From an uncultured Acidocella sp. (GTDB taxonomy: Bacteria > Pseudomonadota > Alphaproteobacteria > Acetobacterales > Acetobacteraceae): a DNA stretch of 15,450 nt. The notes beneath the pieces were generated by a model. That model ran no database searches and had not been told where the DNA came from. It worked only from the letters and a program-made list of their open reading frames with translations. Location of the stretch: assembly GCF_946222605.1 (NCBI RefSeq), contig NZ_CAMIIE010000070.1, positions 1 to 15,450 of the forward strand. The letters are read 5' to 3'. A program made the position numbers and the translations under genes. How positions within the stretch are numbered: position 1 is the first letter of the stretch; each line of letters begins with the position of its first letter. This document shows positions 1 to 7,422 of the stretch, one piece after another.

Positions 1-43
1 TAAAATCCGAAACGAAATCAACGCGCCAGCTGCAACGACTGAC

Positions 44-89
44 AAAAAAATCAGGCTTTTTTAAGCCGCCATTCATCGCCGGCGGCTTA
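44..89 (-). terminator. Probable terminator region after the pmbA operon
   Basis: Two overlapping hairpins can form on the minus strand. The larger pairs 81-89 (ggcggctta on the plus strand) with 62-70 (taagccgcc) around a 10-nt loop. The smaller, read on the minus strand, is GGCTT-AAAA-AAGCC (67 to 54), followed by TGA and a run of seven T (50-44). The second form looks like an intrinsic terminator, and the two forms compete for the same bases. It lies about 110-155 nt after the pmbA stop codon, which suits the end of the hemW-thrC-M16-pmbA unit. The small stem is only 5 bp, so the call is moderate. Confidence 0.5.
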
Positions 90-141
90 GCTATTCCGCG
101 CAGTCTGCCCATGGCCCACCACCTCCATGTCCCAGCTGCCG

Positions 142-168
142 GGTGATGGGCCGTGGTGGCCCATCACC
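142..168. repeat. Perfect 11-bp inverted repeat downstream of pmbA
   Basis: GGTGATGGGCC (142-152) and GGCCCATCACC (158-168) are perfect complements around the 5-nt loop gtggt. The hairpin starts about 30 nt after the pmbA stop codon in the direction of transcription. No T-run follows on either strand, so it is not a standard intrinsic terminator. It could be an mRNA 3'-end stabiliser, part of a composite terminator with the 44-89 element, or one copy of a dispersed palindromic repeat. Confidence 0.6.
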
Positions 169-198
169 TGCGTGCCGCGCGGGCGCGTAAAGCCGGGG

Positions 199-1503
199 TC
201 AGGCGCCGGCCAGGGTCATCCCGTCCAGCCGCAGGGTCGGCGCATCGGTGCCGCGCTTGAATTCCAGATCGCTGGCGGGCGTCAGGTTCAGGAAGATCTC
301 CTTGAGATTGCCGGCGATGGTGATTTCCGCCACCGGCTCGGCGATCTGCCCGCCCCGGATCATGAACCCCGCCGCCCCGCGCGAATAATCGCCGGTCAGG
401 CCGTTGATGCTGGAGCCCATCATCTCGGTCACGTACAGCCCTTCGGCGATGTCGGCCATCAGCTGCTCCGGGCTCAGCCGCCCCGGCGCCATGTAGAAAT
501 TGGAGAGCCCGCCGGCATGGGCGTTGGTCTTCAGCCCCAGCTGGTTGGCCGAGCGCGTATCCAGGATCCAGTCCGTCAGCACCCCATCCTCGATGAAGCT
601 CATCTGCGCCACGCGCTGGCCCTCCCGGTCGAACGGGCGGGAGCGGCGGCCGCGCACTTTCAGCGGGTTGTCGATGATCTCCAGCCCGGCGGGGAAGATC
701 CGCTGGCCCAGCGCATCCTTCAGGAAGGAGGTGCCGCGCGCGATCGCGGCGCCGGAAATCGCCCCGGCCAGATGGCCGAGGATGGAGCCGGAAACCCGCG
801 GATCGAACAGCACCGGCAACCTGGCGGTGGCCGGGCGTTTCGGGTTCAGCCGGGCCAGAGCGCGGGCGGCGGCATTGCGGCCCAGCTGCGCCGGGTCGGC
901 CAGATCCGCGCCATGGATCACGCTGTCATAATCATAATCGCGCTGCATCGCGGTGCCGGTGCCGGCAATGGCGGTGACGGAGACGCTGTGCGCGGTGCGG
1001 GCATATTCGCCCAGAAACCCATGGCTGGTGGCCAGCACCGAGACGGCGCGCGACCAGCTGGCGGAGCCGCCCTCGGAATTGGTGATGCCGGGCACGCCCA
1101 TGGCGGCGTCCTCGGCCTGGGCCGCGCGCGCGATCAGCAGATCAGCGCTCGGCTCAACCGGGTCTTCCAGCTCCAAAAACCCGGCATCCAGAGCCGGCGG
1201 CGCCTCGGGGATTTCCGCATACGGGTCTTCCGGCACCACTTTCGCCATCGCCACCGCCTGCGCGGCCAGGCGGGCAAAGGCGCTGCGGTCGATGGAGCTG
1301 GCGGAGACGGAGGCCGAGCAGCGGCCCAGGAACACCCGCAGGCTCAGCTCGGTGGTCTCGGCGCGCTCGGTCTCCTCGGTCTTGCCCAGCCGGCGCTGCA
1401 CACCGACGGAAGTGCCCTCATAGAGCCCGACCTCGGCGACATCCGCCCCGGCCCGCTTGGCCGCCTCCAGCAGCGCAGCGGCGGCGTCCGAGAGCGCGCT
1501 CAT
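199..1503 (-). CDS. pmbA: PmbA/TldE, metalloprotease-like subunit of the TldD/TldE pair
   Basis: A 434-residue protein of the TldD/PmbA family, close to the usual PmbA length of about 450. In the known family, TldD carries a zinc-binding HExxxH motif and PmbA (TldE) lacks it; the two form a heterodimeric protease that degrades unfolded peptides and matures microcin B17. This protein has no HExxxH and shows the PmbA C-terminal signature GLTGDYSRGAAGF (residues 368-380) followed by EITIAGNLKEIF (393-404), so it is the PmbA-type subunit. No tldD lies in the window. The ATG overlaps the stop of the upstream M16 protease gene by 4 nt (ATGA at 1500-1503), implying translational coupling. In Gluconobacter oxydans a tldD gene is linked to PQQ formation, so a role in PqqA processing is possible here but is only inference. 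Confidence 0.9.
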   Translation of the reverse strand: MSALSDAAAALLEAAKRAGADVAEVGLYEGTSVGVQRRLGKTEETERAETTELSLRVFLGRCSASVSASSIDRSAFARLAAQAVAMAKVVPEDPYAEIPEAPPALDAGFLELEDPVEPSADLLIARAAQAEDAAMGVPGITNSEGGSASWSRAVSVLATSHGFLGEYARTAHSVSVTAIAGTGTAMQRDYDYDSVIHGADLADPAQLGRNAAARALARLNPKRPATARLPVLFDPRVSGSILGHLAGAISGAAIARGTSFLKDALGQRIFPAGLEIIDNPLKVRGRRSRPFDREGQRVAQMSFIEDGVLTDWILDTRSANQLGLKTNAHAGGLSNFYMAPGRLSPEQLMADIAEGLYVTEMMGSSINGLTGDYSRGAAGFMIRGGQIAEPVAEITIAGNLKEIFLNLTPASDLEFKRGTDAPTLRLDGMTLAGA

Positions 1504-2765
1504 GCCGCCAGCCGGTCGATGATGGCGGAGAATTTCGGCACCTGCGCCACCGGGCCAATGGTGGCCAGAGTGGGCTTCTGCCGGAAAATCTTGGCCGCCG
1601 AGGCGCGGATATCCTCCACGGTGACGGCGTTGATCTTGCCCACGGTCTCCTCAACCGGGATGATCCGCCCGAATACCTGCCATTGCCTTGCCAGCTGCTC
1701 GCAGCGGCTGCCGGTGGATTCCAGGCTCATCAGCAGCCCGGCCTTGAGCTGGGCGCGCGCCCGGTTCAGCTCCGCCTCGCTGACGGAACGCTGCACCTTC
1801 TCCAGCTCCTCCAGCGTCACCGGGATCAGCTCCGCCGCCTCGGATTCGCCGGTGCCGGCATAGATGCCGAACAGCCCGCCATCCTGCGCCGGGGCGGTGA
1901 AGCTGTAGATGGAATAGACCAGCCCGCGCTTCTCGCGGATTTCCTGGAACAGGCGCGAGGACATGCCGCCGCCCAGCAGGGTGGAGAGCAGCATGGACGG
2001 ATAATAATCTGGCTGGCCGTAACCCGGCGCATCGAAGCCCAGCACGATATGCGCCTGGTCGAGATCGCGCAGCTCGCGATACTCGCCGCCCATATAATCG
2101 GCTTCCATCGGCGCGGCGCGCTCGGCGCGCGGCAGATCGGCGAAATGGCGCTGCGCCAGCTCCACCACCTGCTCGTGATAGAGATTGCCGGAGGCGGCGA
2201 TGACCATGTTCTCCGGCGTATAATGCTGGCGCATGAAGCCGGGCAGCGCCTCGCGCTTCATGCCGCGGATGATCTGCTCGGTGCCCAGCACCGGCCGGCC
2301 CATCGGCTGCGCCGGGTAAGCGGCGGACTGGAAATGGTCGAAGATGATATCGTCCGGCGTGTCATTCGCCTGGCCGATTTCCTGCAAGATCACCCCGCGC
2401 TCGCGCTCCAGCTCTTCGGGCTCGAAGCTGGAATGGCAGAGAATATCGCCGATGATATCCGCCCCCAGCGCCAGATCCTCCTTCAGCAGCTTGACGTAAT
2501 AGGCCGTCTGCTCGCGGGAGGTATAGGCGTTGATATGGCCGCCGACATTCTCGATCGCCTCGGCGATATCCGCCGCCGAGCGCCGCTCGGTGCCCTTGAA
2601 GGCCATATGTTCGAGGAAATGCGCCACGCCGTTTTCAGCGGCGGTCTCGTGCCTTGTGCCGGCGCCGACATAGGCGCCGAAGGACACGGTCTCCACCCGC
2701 TCCATGCGCTCAGTGAGCACAGTGAGGCCGGAGGGCAGCGTGGTGATGGAAACCTGTTCAGGCAT
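1500..2765 (-). CDS. M16-family zinc protease (mitochondrial processing peptidase-like)
   Basis: A 421-residue M16B-type zinc protease. The inverted zinc motif HFLEH is at residues 49-53. The third zinc ligand is probably E129, in a segment rich in Glu and Arg (ERERGVILQEIG, 120-131), at the spacing seen in the catalytic beta subunit of mitochondrial processing peptidase. The catalytic machinery therefore appears intact. The reading frame is open further upstream, but MPEQVSITTLPSGL is the family-like N-terminus. Its ATG (2765-2763) sits 1 nt after the thrC stop, with AGGAA as a likely ribosome site inside the end of thrC. The gene then overlaps pmbA by 4 nt. A thrC-M16 pair is, to my knowledge, a common alphaproteobacterial arrangement, so a housekeeping peptidase role is the default. 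PqqF and PqqG, the PqqA-processing enzymes, are also M16 proteins. Confidence 0.93.
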   Translation of the reverse strand: MPEQVSITTLPSGLTVLTERMERVETVSFGAYVGAGTRHETAAENGVAHFLEHMAFKGTERRSAADIAEAIENVGGHINAYTSREQTAYYVKLLKEDLALGADIIGDILCHSSFEPEELERERGVILQEIGQANDTPDDIIFDHFQSAAYPAQPMGRPVLGTEQIIRGMKREALPGFMRQHYTPENMVIAASGNLYHEQVVELAQRHFADLPRAERAAPMEADYMGGEYRELRDLDQAHIVLGFDAPGYGQPDYYPSMLLSTLLGGGMSSRLFQEIREKRGLVYSIYSFTAPAQDGGLFGIYAGTGESEAAELIPVTLEELEKVQRSVSEAELNRARAQLKAGLLMSLESTGSRCEQLARQWQVFGRIIPVEETVGKINAVTVEDIRASAAKIFRQKPTLATIGPVAQVPKFSAIIDRLAA

Positions 2766-2766
2766 T

Positions 2767-4161
2767 TCAGTTCCTGTTCGCAAAATTCCGCACCAAGGTT
2801 TCGATCTGGTTGAGATCGGCGCCGGCGCGGGTGAATGTCTCTTTCCTGTCATATAGGTCGGAAAGATGGTTTGGGAGGGGCGGGCGGATGCCGACCGCCT
2901 TTTCGATGGCATCCGGGAACTTCGCCGGATGCGCGGTGGCGGCGCAGATCACCGGCAGACGCCCCGTGTCACAATCGCGCCCGGCGGCCAGGCCGATGAT
3001 GCTATGCGGGTCCGCCAGATAGGCGCTCTCTTCGTAAAACCGGCGGATTTCCGCCAAAGTGGCGTCGTCCGAGAGCCGGTAGCCCTGGAATTCATGCGCG
3101 ATGGCGCGCCAGACCGGCGCATCCACGGCCATTTTCCCGGAGCTGCGGAAATCCGCCATGGTCTTCGCCGTCAGCAGCGCATCCCGGCCCAGGAATTCGA
3201 ATAGCAAACGTTCAAAATTTGAGCTGACACCGATATCCATGGAAGGCGACAGGCTGGGCTCGACCTGTTTCACGGACATGTCGTTCTCGGCCAGAAAGCG
3301 CGACAAAATATCGTTGCGGTTGGAGGCGACGATGAATTTGACGATCGGCAGGCCCATCTGCTTGGCCGCCCAGGCCGCTAGGATATTGCCGAAATTCCCG
3401 GTCGGCACGGACACCGCCACCTCACGCTCCGGCGCGCCGAGATTGAGCGCAGCATAGACGTAATAGGGGATCTGCGCGGCGATGCGGGCGAAATTGATCG
3501 AGTTCACGGCGGAGAGATTCATCTCGGCCCGGAAAGGCGCATCCGCGAACATCGCCTTCACCAGATCCTGGCAATCGTCAAAATTCCCATCGACGGCGAT
3601 GTTGAGGACATTATCGGCTTTCACCGTGGTCATCTGCCGGCGCTGCACCTCGGAGGTTTTGCCGTACGGGTGCAGGATGGTGATGTCGATATTCTTGCGG
3701 TTCGCGACAGCCTCGATGGCGGCCGAGCCGGTATCGCCGGAGGTGGCGCCGACGATGCGCACCGTCTCGCCGCGCTTGGCCAGCACATGCTCGAACAGAT
3801 GGCCCACCAGCTGCAGCGCCATGTCCTTGAAAGCCAAAGTGGGGCCGTGGAACAGCTCCAGCGCGTAGAGATTGGTGTCCAGCTGCACCAGCGGCACGAT
3901 CGCCTTGCTGGCGAAATCCGCATAGGCGAGGCGGCACATGGAGAGCAGCTCCGCCTCGGAGACGCTGCCCGCCGCGAACGGAGCGATCACCTTGGCGGCG
4001 AGTTCAGGATAGGGCAGGCCACGCAGGGATTTCAGCTCATCGGCGGAGAAGCGCGGCCAGCTGGAGGGCATATAAAGCCCGCCATCGCTGGCGAGGCCGG
4101 CCAGCAGCACGCCGGCGAAATCCATCTCCGGGGCCTGGCCCCGCGTCGAAACATAGCGCAT
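2767..4161 (-). CDS. thrC: Threonine synthase
   Basis: A 464-residue pyridoxal-phosphate enzyme that converts O-phosphohomoserine to threonine in the last step of threonine synthesis in the cytoplasm. The N-terminus MRYVSTRG is typical of the long bacterial ThrC group. The PLP-binding lysine is K112 in HGPTLAFKDMALQ (105-117), and GATSGDTGSAAIEA (138-151) forms the phosphate-binding loop. Length and motifs fit an intact enzyme. A ribosome site (AAAGGGA) stands a few bases before the ATG. The hemW stop lies 30 nt upstream, and a weak TATA-like stretch in that gap could be a local promoter. The M16 protease gene starts 1 nt after the thrC stop. Confidence 0.97.
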   Translation of the reverse strand: MRYVSTRGQAPEMDFAGVLLAGLASDGGLYMPSSWPRFSADELKSLRGLPYPELAAKVIAPFAAGSVSEAELLSMCRLAYADFASKAIVPLVQLDTNLYALELFHGPTLAFKDMALQLVGHLFEHVLAKRGETVRIVGATSGDTGSAAIEAVANRKNIDITILHPYGKTSEVQRRQMTTVKADNVLNIAVDGNFDDCQDLVKAMFADAPFRAEMNLSAVNSINFARIAAQIPYYVYAALNLGAPEREVAVSVPTGNFGNILAAWAAKQMGLPIVKFIVASNRNDILSRFLAENDMSVKQVEPSLSPSMDIGVSSNFERLLFEFLGRDALLTAKTMADFRSSGKMAVDAPVWRAIAHEFQGYRLSDDATLAEIRRFYEESAYLADPHSIIGLAAGRDCDTGRLPVICAATAHPAKFPDAIEKAVGIRPPLPNHLSDLYDRKETFTRAGADLNQIETLVRNFANRN

Positions 4162-4191
4162 CGAAAATCCCTTTATCCGCGCCTGCCTATA

Positions 4192-5340
4192 CTATCGGCA
4201 CAAGGCCGGCAGCAATGCGTCCAGCCGTTTGATGCCTTGCGCGGTGGCGGCCAGGCGGTCATCGGCGAAAGTCAGATACCCCTCGGCCAGGCATTCATCG
4301 AGGATCTCCGGCTCGATCGCATCCAGCAGGGCGATGCCGGTGCGGGCCTGGAAATGCGGCGCATCAATGCCTTCGCGCAGCCGCAGCCCCATGATCAGCG
4401 CCTCGCGGGCGCGGTCCTGGGCCGGGATTTCCTCCTCCAGCGTGGTGCCGTGGCCATGCGCGGCGACGCGCTCCATCCAGGGTTCCGGGGCGCGGTGGCG
4501 GGTGGTGGCCAGCAAGCGCCCCCCCAGAGAGAGCCGCCCATGCGCGCCGGGGCCGATGCCGGCATAATCGCCATAGCGCCAATAGGTGAGGTTATGCCGG
4601 CTCTCACCGCCGGGCTTGGCGTAGTTGGACACTTCGTAGCGCTGCAATCCGTAGCGCGCCGCCTCTTCGGCGGTGATGTCGTACAGCGCCTCGGCCTCTT
4701 CCTCATCCGGCAGGGTGAACTCGCCGCGGGCGTGGAGGGTGGCGAATTTGGTGCCGTCCTCGATGGTGAGCTGGTAGAGGGAGAGATGATCCGCCGCCAG
4801 ATCCAGCGCCTGGCGCAACTCCGCCCGCCAGGCGGCCTGGCTCTGGCCGGGGCGGGCATAGATCAGGTCGAAGGAGATGCGGGGAAAGATTTTCGCGCCC
4901 AGCTCGATCGCGGCGATGGCCTGCTGGGCGCTATGCTGGCGGCCGAGAAATCGCAGCGCTTCGATGTCGAAACTCTGCACGCCGATGGAGACCCGGTTCA
5001 CCCCGGCCTGGCGATAGGCCTGGAATTTCGCCGCCTCCACACTGGTCGGGTTGGCTTCCAGCGTGATCTCGGCCTCCGGCGCCAGGCTGAACACCCGCCC
5101 GGCCTCCTCGATGAGCGCGGCCACACTCTCCGGGTCCATCAGGCTGGGCGTGCCGCCGCCAAAGAAGATCGAGCCGACCTCGCGCCGCCCCAGCCGCGCC
5201 GCCTCATAGCCCAGCTCCGCCTGCAGCGCCGCCAGCATGTCCGCCTGCGGCAAACTCTCGCGCACATGGGAGTTGAAGTCGCAATACGGGCATTTGGCCA
5301 GGCAGAAGGGCCAATGGAAATACAAAGCCAGCTGATCCAT
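4192..5340 (-). CDS. hemW: HemW-like radical SAM protein (heme chaperone, HemN-related)
   Basis: A radical SAM protein of the HemN/HemW group, 382 residues from the chosen start. The iron-sulfur motif is C13-LAK-C17-PY-C20, followed by DFNSH. Residue 22 is Phe where true HemN (oxygen-independent coproporphyrinogen oxidase) has a fourth Cys, which favours HemW. GGGTPS (60-65) is the SAM-binding glycine motif, and a HemN C-terminal-type domain follows. HemW proteins bind heme and are thought to deliver it to target proteins; many are misannotated as coproporphyrinogen oxidases. The reading frame is open upstream to 5832, but that extension is antisense to the AhpD-like gene and has no family character. 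The ATG at 5340 or the one at 5352 (adding MPGA) is the likely start; neither has a strong ribosome site. It leads the hemW-thrC-M16-pmbA unit. Confidence 0.9.
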   Translation of the reverse strand: MDQLALYFHWPFCLAKCPYCDFNSHVRESLPQADMLAALQAELGYEAARLGRREVGSIFFGGGTPSLMDPESVAALIEEAGRVFSLAPEAEITLEANPTSVEAAKFQAYRQAGVNRVSIGVQSFDIEALRFLGRQHSAQQAIAAIELGAKIFPRISFDLIYARPGQSQAAWRAELRQALDLAADHLSLYQLTIEDGTKFATLHARGEFTLPDEEEAEALYDITAEEAARYGLQRYEVSNYAKPGGESRHNLTYWRYGDYAGIGPGAHGRLSLGGRLLATTRHRAPEPWMERVAAHGHGTTLEEEIPAQDRAREALIMGLRLREGIDAPHFQARTGIALLDAIEPEILDECLAEGYLTFADDRLAATAQGIKRLDALLPALCR

Positions 5341-5454
5341 GGCGCCCGGCATAGACCGATGCGCCGCGCGGTGCGAGTCCGCGCCCGGTTTGCGCAAGGT
5401 CAAGGCCAGACGGCACAGGGCGATTATGCTGGCGGCATTTTCAGGAGACGGGAC

Positions 5455-5805
5455 ATGATCCAGGACTGGACGAAGCTGATCGAGGCCATGAATGGCGGGG
5501 TGAAGACGCTGCGCCAGGGCGCGCCGGAGGTGATGAAGGGCTTTGCCGCCCTGGCCCAGGGCGCCCATGCCGGCACCGCGCTGGACCAGAAAACCAAGGA
5601 GCTGATCGCGCTCGCCATCGGCGTGGCGACACGCTGCCAGCCCTGCATCGCCTATCATGCCCAGGCCGCCGGCACGCACGGGGCCAGCCGGGCGGAGCTG
5701 CTGGAGACGATGGGCATGGCCATCTATATGGGCGCTGGCCCCTCCGCGATGTACGCCGCCCAGGCGCTGGAAGCCTTCGACCAGCTCACCCCGCCCGCCG
5801 CATAG
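5455..5805 (+). CDS. AhpD-like / carboxymuconolactone decarboxylase family protein
   Basis: A 116-residue helical protein of the CMD/AhpD fold. It shows the full AhpD redox signature E-x11-C-x2-C-x3-H: E49, C61, C64 and H68 in CQPCIAYH. In AhpD this set performs thiol-based peroxide reduction, so a small cytoplasmic thiol peroxidase or disulfide reductase is the likely role; the true substrate is unknown. The start is the ATG at 5455, preceded by AGGAGA (5443-5448). The frame is open for about 1.8 kb upstream, but that part is antisense to thrC and hemW and looks like a GC-rich shadow. The gene diverges from hemW across a gap of 114 nt, so the two may share a regulatory region. A putative -10 (TATGCT, 5425-5430) lies upstream without a convincing -35. 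Confidence 0.88.
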   Translation: MIQDWTKLIEAMNGGVKTLRQGAPEVMKGFAALAQGAHAGTALDQKTKELIALAIGVATRCQPCIAYHAQAAGTHGASRAELLETMGMAIYMGAGPSAMYAAQALEAFDQLTPPAA

Positions 5806-6010
5806 GCGCCCTTCGCCGGGGATGGTTGGCAAGACCGCGTCGCGCGCTTATCCCGAAGAGCATGGAGACGCGGTTTTTAGAAGTGCCGGCTGGCCCGGCC
5901 CCGATGCGGCCACGCATAAGCCGGTTTTGCGCCATAATCTTCGTCTTCATGGCTGACGCAGATGCAATCAGGCGCGGCGCGGCGGCGGCGCGCCCAACCG
6001 GAGACTGAGC

Positions 6011-6703
6011 ATGCACCGCTTCTGGCTCATCCGCCACGCTTTGGTCCACCGGGACAATCTGGCCTTCCTCTACGGCACCGACGACGTGCCGGTATGCACC
6101 GACACGATGACGGCGCAGGCGGCGGAGTATGCCGCCCTGGCCGCCCGGCTGCCGCGCCCGGCCCGGCTGGTCTGCACCCCCCTCACCCGCACCCAGCTCA
6201 CCGCCGATGCGCTACAGCGCGCCGGCTATCCGCAGGTGCCGCGGCTGATCGAGCCCGCCTTCATCGAACAGGATTTCGGCGAGTGGCAGGGCGTGCCCAT
6301 CTCCACCTTCGACGCCCGCGGCCATGATGAGCGGCATCCGTTCTGGCCGATCCATGCCGCCGAGACGCCACCGGGCGGCGAGAGCTTCGCGCATCTGATC
6401 GAGCGCGTCGGCGCCGGGCTGGAGGCGCTGCGGGAGAGTGCCGAGGGCACGGATACCATCATCGTCAGCCATGGCGGGGCCATCCGCGCCGCCTGCGCCT
6501 ATGCGCTGGGGCTGACCCCGCACCAGGCGCTGTGCCTGCAGATCGACAATATCTCCCTCACCCGGCTTTCCCATGGCCCGCGCGGCTGGCGGGTTTTGTC
6601 GGTTAATGAACATTCATCCACCCAAGCTTGCCGCTTTGAGGCCGCCACCCCACCTCCTGCAACACGGCAAGACGCGCCCAAACCCGAAGGAGTTCTCTCA
6701 TGA
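6011..6703 (+). CDS. Histidine phosphatase family protein (phosphoglycerate mutase-like)
   Basis: A 230-residue member of the histidine phosphatase superfamily. The phospho-acceptor motif is LIRHA with H9 as nucleophile. A supporting Arg is R60 in TPLTRTQLTA, the acid/base region is E86 in EQDFGEWQG, and the second catalytic His is H154 in VSHGGAIRA. These are the key residues of the branch that includes CobC-type and SixA-like phosphatases; I cannot assign the substrate. The last 30 or so residues (Pro/Ala-rich, ending GVLS) lie beyond the usual domain. GGAGA (6000-6004) is the ribosome site. The stop overlaps the ATG of the SYLF-domain gene (ATGA, 6700-6703), so the two are probably co-translated. 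Confidence 0.9.
   Translation: MHRFWLIRHALVHRDNLAFLYGTDDVPVCTDTMTAQAAEYAALAARLPRPARLVCTPLTRTQLTADALQRAGYPQVPRLIEPAFIEQDFGEWQGVPISTFDARGHDERHPFWPIHAAETPPGGESFAHLIERVGAGLEALRESAEGTDTIIVSHGGAIRAACAYALGLTPHQALCLQIDNISLTRLSHGPRGWRVLSVNEHSSTQACRFEAATPPPATRQDAPKPEGVLS
6687..6692 (+). promoter_or_regulatory. Ribosome binding site of the SYLF-domain gene
   Basis: AAGGAG lies 7 nt before the ATG at 6700, within the 3' end of the phosphatase gene. It fixes the start of the exported protein and supports translational coupling at the ATGA overlap. Confidence 0.8.
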
Positions 6704-7365
6704 AGCGCCTGCTTCTCGCCGCGGCCCTCGCGGCCGGCACCGCCGCCCCGGCCCTGGCCGCCAATCCGCAGCATCTGGTCGATAGTTCCACCTTGGCGCT
6801 GGAAGATATGATGGGCGGCGCCCAGGGCTCCCAGGCGCAGGATTTCCTGCGCAAGGCCAAAGCCGTCGTGGTCTGCCCGAACGTGTTCAAGGCCGGCTTC
6901 TTCTTTGGCGGCGAAGGCGGCGGCTGCGTGATGAGTGCCCGCACCGCCGATGGCGGCTGGTCCAACCCGGCCATCTATTCCATGGGCGCGGGCAGTTTCG
7001 GCCTGCAGATCGGCGTGCAGAACGCCGAGGTGATGATGATCATCATGACCAATGGCGGGCTGAACGCGCTGCTGAACTCGCAGTTCAAGATCGGCGCGGA
7101 TGCCGGGCTTTCGGTGGCGACATTGGGGGCCGGCGTGAATGGCGCCATGTCCACCGCCGCCAATGCCGATATCATCAGCTTCTCCAAGAGCCAGGGGCTC
7201 TATGGCGGCGTCTCGCTCTCCGGCACCGTGCTCTCCAACAATGCCGGCGCCGAGCAGCAATATTACGGCCAGCAGCTGGATGCCCGGCAGATCGTCATCG
7301 ATGGCCAGGGCAACAATCCCGGCGCCAACCCGCTGCGCCAGACCCTGCAGCGCTACGGCGGCTGA
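6700..7365 (+). CDS. Exported SYLF-domain (Ysc84/DUF500) lipid-binding-type protein
   Basis: A 221-residue protein with a clear signal peptide: MKR, then a hydrophobic Ala/Leu run, and probable cleavage after A20 (ALA|AN). The rest matches the SYLF/Ysc84 domain: conserved VVVCPNVFKAGFFFGGEGG (56-74), repeated Gly-rich strands around 95-145, and SFSKSQGLYGGVSLSG (160-175), the region that gives SYLF its name. In eukaryotes this domain binds phosphoinositides and actin. Bacterial versions are periplasmic or envelope proteins of unclear function. No lipobox Cys is present, so it is not a lipoprotein. It is coupled to the phosphatase gene upstream and is followed by a strong terminator. Confidence 0.92.
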   Translation: MKRLLLAAALAAGTAAPALAANPQHLVDSSTLALEDMMGGAQGSQAQDFLRKAKAVVVCPNVFKAGFFFGGEGGGCVMSARTADGGWSNPAIYSMGAGSFGLQIGVQNAEVMMIIMTNGGLNALLNSQFKIGADAGLSVATLGAGVNGAMSTAANADIISFSKSQGLYGGVSLSGTVLSNNAGAEQQYYGQQLDARQIVIDGQGNNPGANPLRQTLQRYGG

Positions 7366-7384
7366 GCCCCCCGCCTTACCTGAA

Positions 7385-7418
7385 AAAAAGCCTCCCTCCT
7401 GCCGGAGGGAGGCTTTTT
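7385..7418. terminator. Bidirectional intrinsic terminator
   Basis: A perfect 15-bp stem (7385-7399 with 7404-7418) surrounds a 4-nt loop. The GC-rich core GCCTCCCTCC/GGAGGGAGGC is flanked by A5 on the left and T5 on the right, so it can end transcription in both directions. It sits exactly between two convergent genes, 20 nt after the SYLF gene and just after the dehydrogenase gene. Confidence 0.95.
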
Positions 7419-7422
7419 CATC

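Noticed and set aside
127..1863. 578-codon open frame on the plus strand opposite pmbA and the M16 gene
   Set aside because: It is antisense to two well-supported genes, has low-complexity Ala/Gly/Arg/His content typical of GC-rich shadow frames, and shows no family motif.
1683..2813. 376-codon plus-strand frame opposite the M16 gene
   Set aside because: It is antisense to an intact zinc protease and lacks family features.
4192..5340. Reading hemW as oxygen-independent coproporphyrinogen oxidase (HemN)
   Set aside because: The fourth Cys of the HemN motif is replaced by Phe and the length fits HemW, so the HemN name would probably be a misannotation.
5391..5430. Possible sigma-70 promoter for the AhpD-like gene (TTGCGC with TATGCT)
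   Set aside because: The spacing between the two hexamers is near 29 nt, too long for a normal promoter.
3670..5454. Long N-terminal extension of the AhpD-like frame
   Set aside because: The extension is antisense to thrC and hemW and has shadow-like composition. The ATG at 5455 has a good ribosome site and yields a normal-length protein.
5341..5832. N-terminal extension of the hemW frame
   Set aside because: It lies antisense over the whole AhpD-like gene and has no HemW character; family proteins begin just before the HWPFC motif.
5786..6049. 87-codon minus-strand frame in the gap before the phosphatase gene
   Set aside because: No good ribosome site, Arg/Ala-rich composition and overlap with the starts or ends of better genes. 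I see no convincing gene or RNA in 5806-6010.
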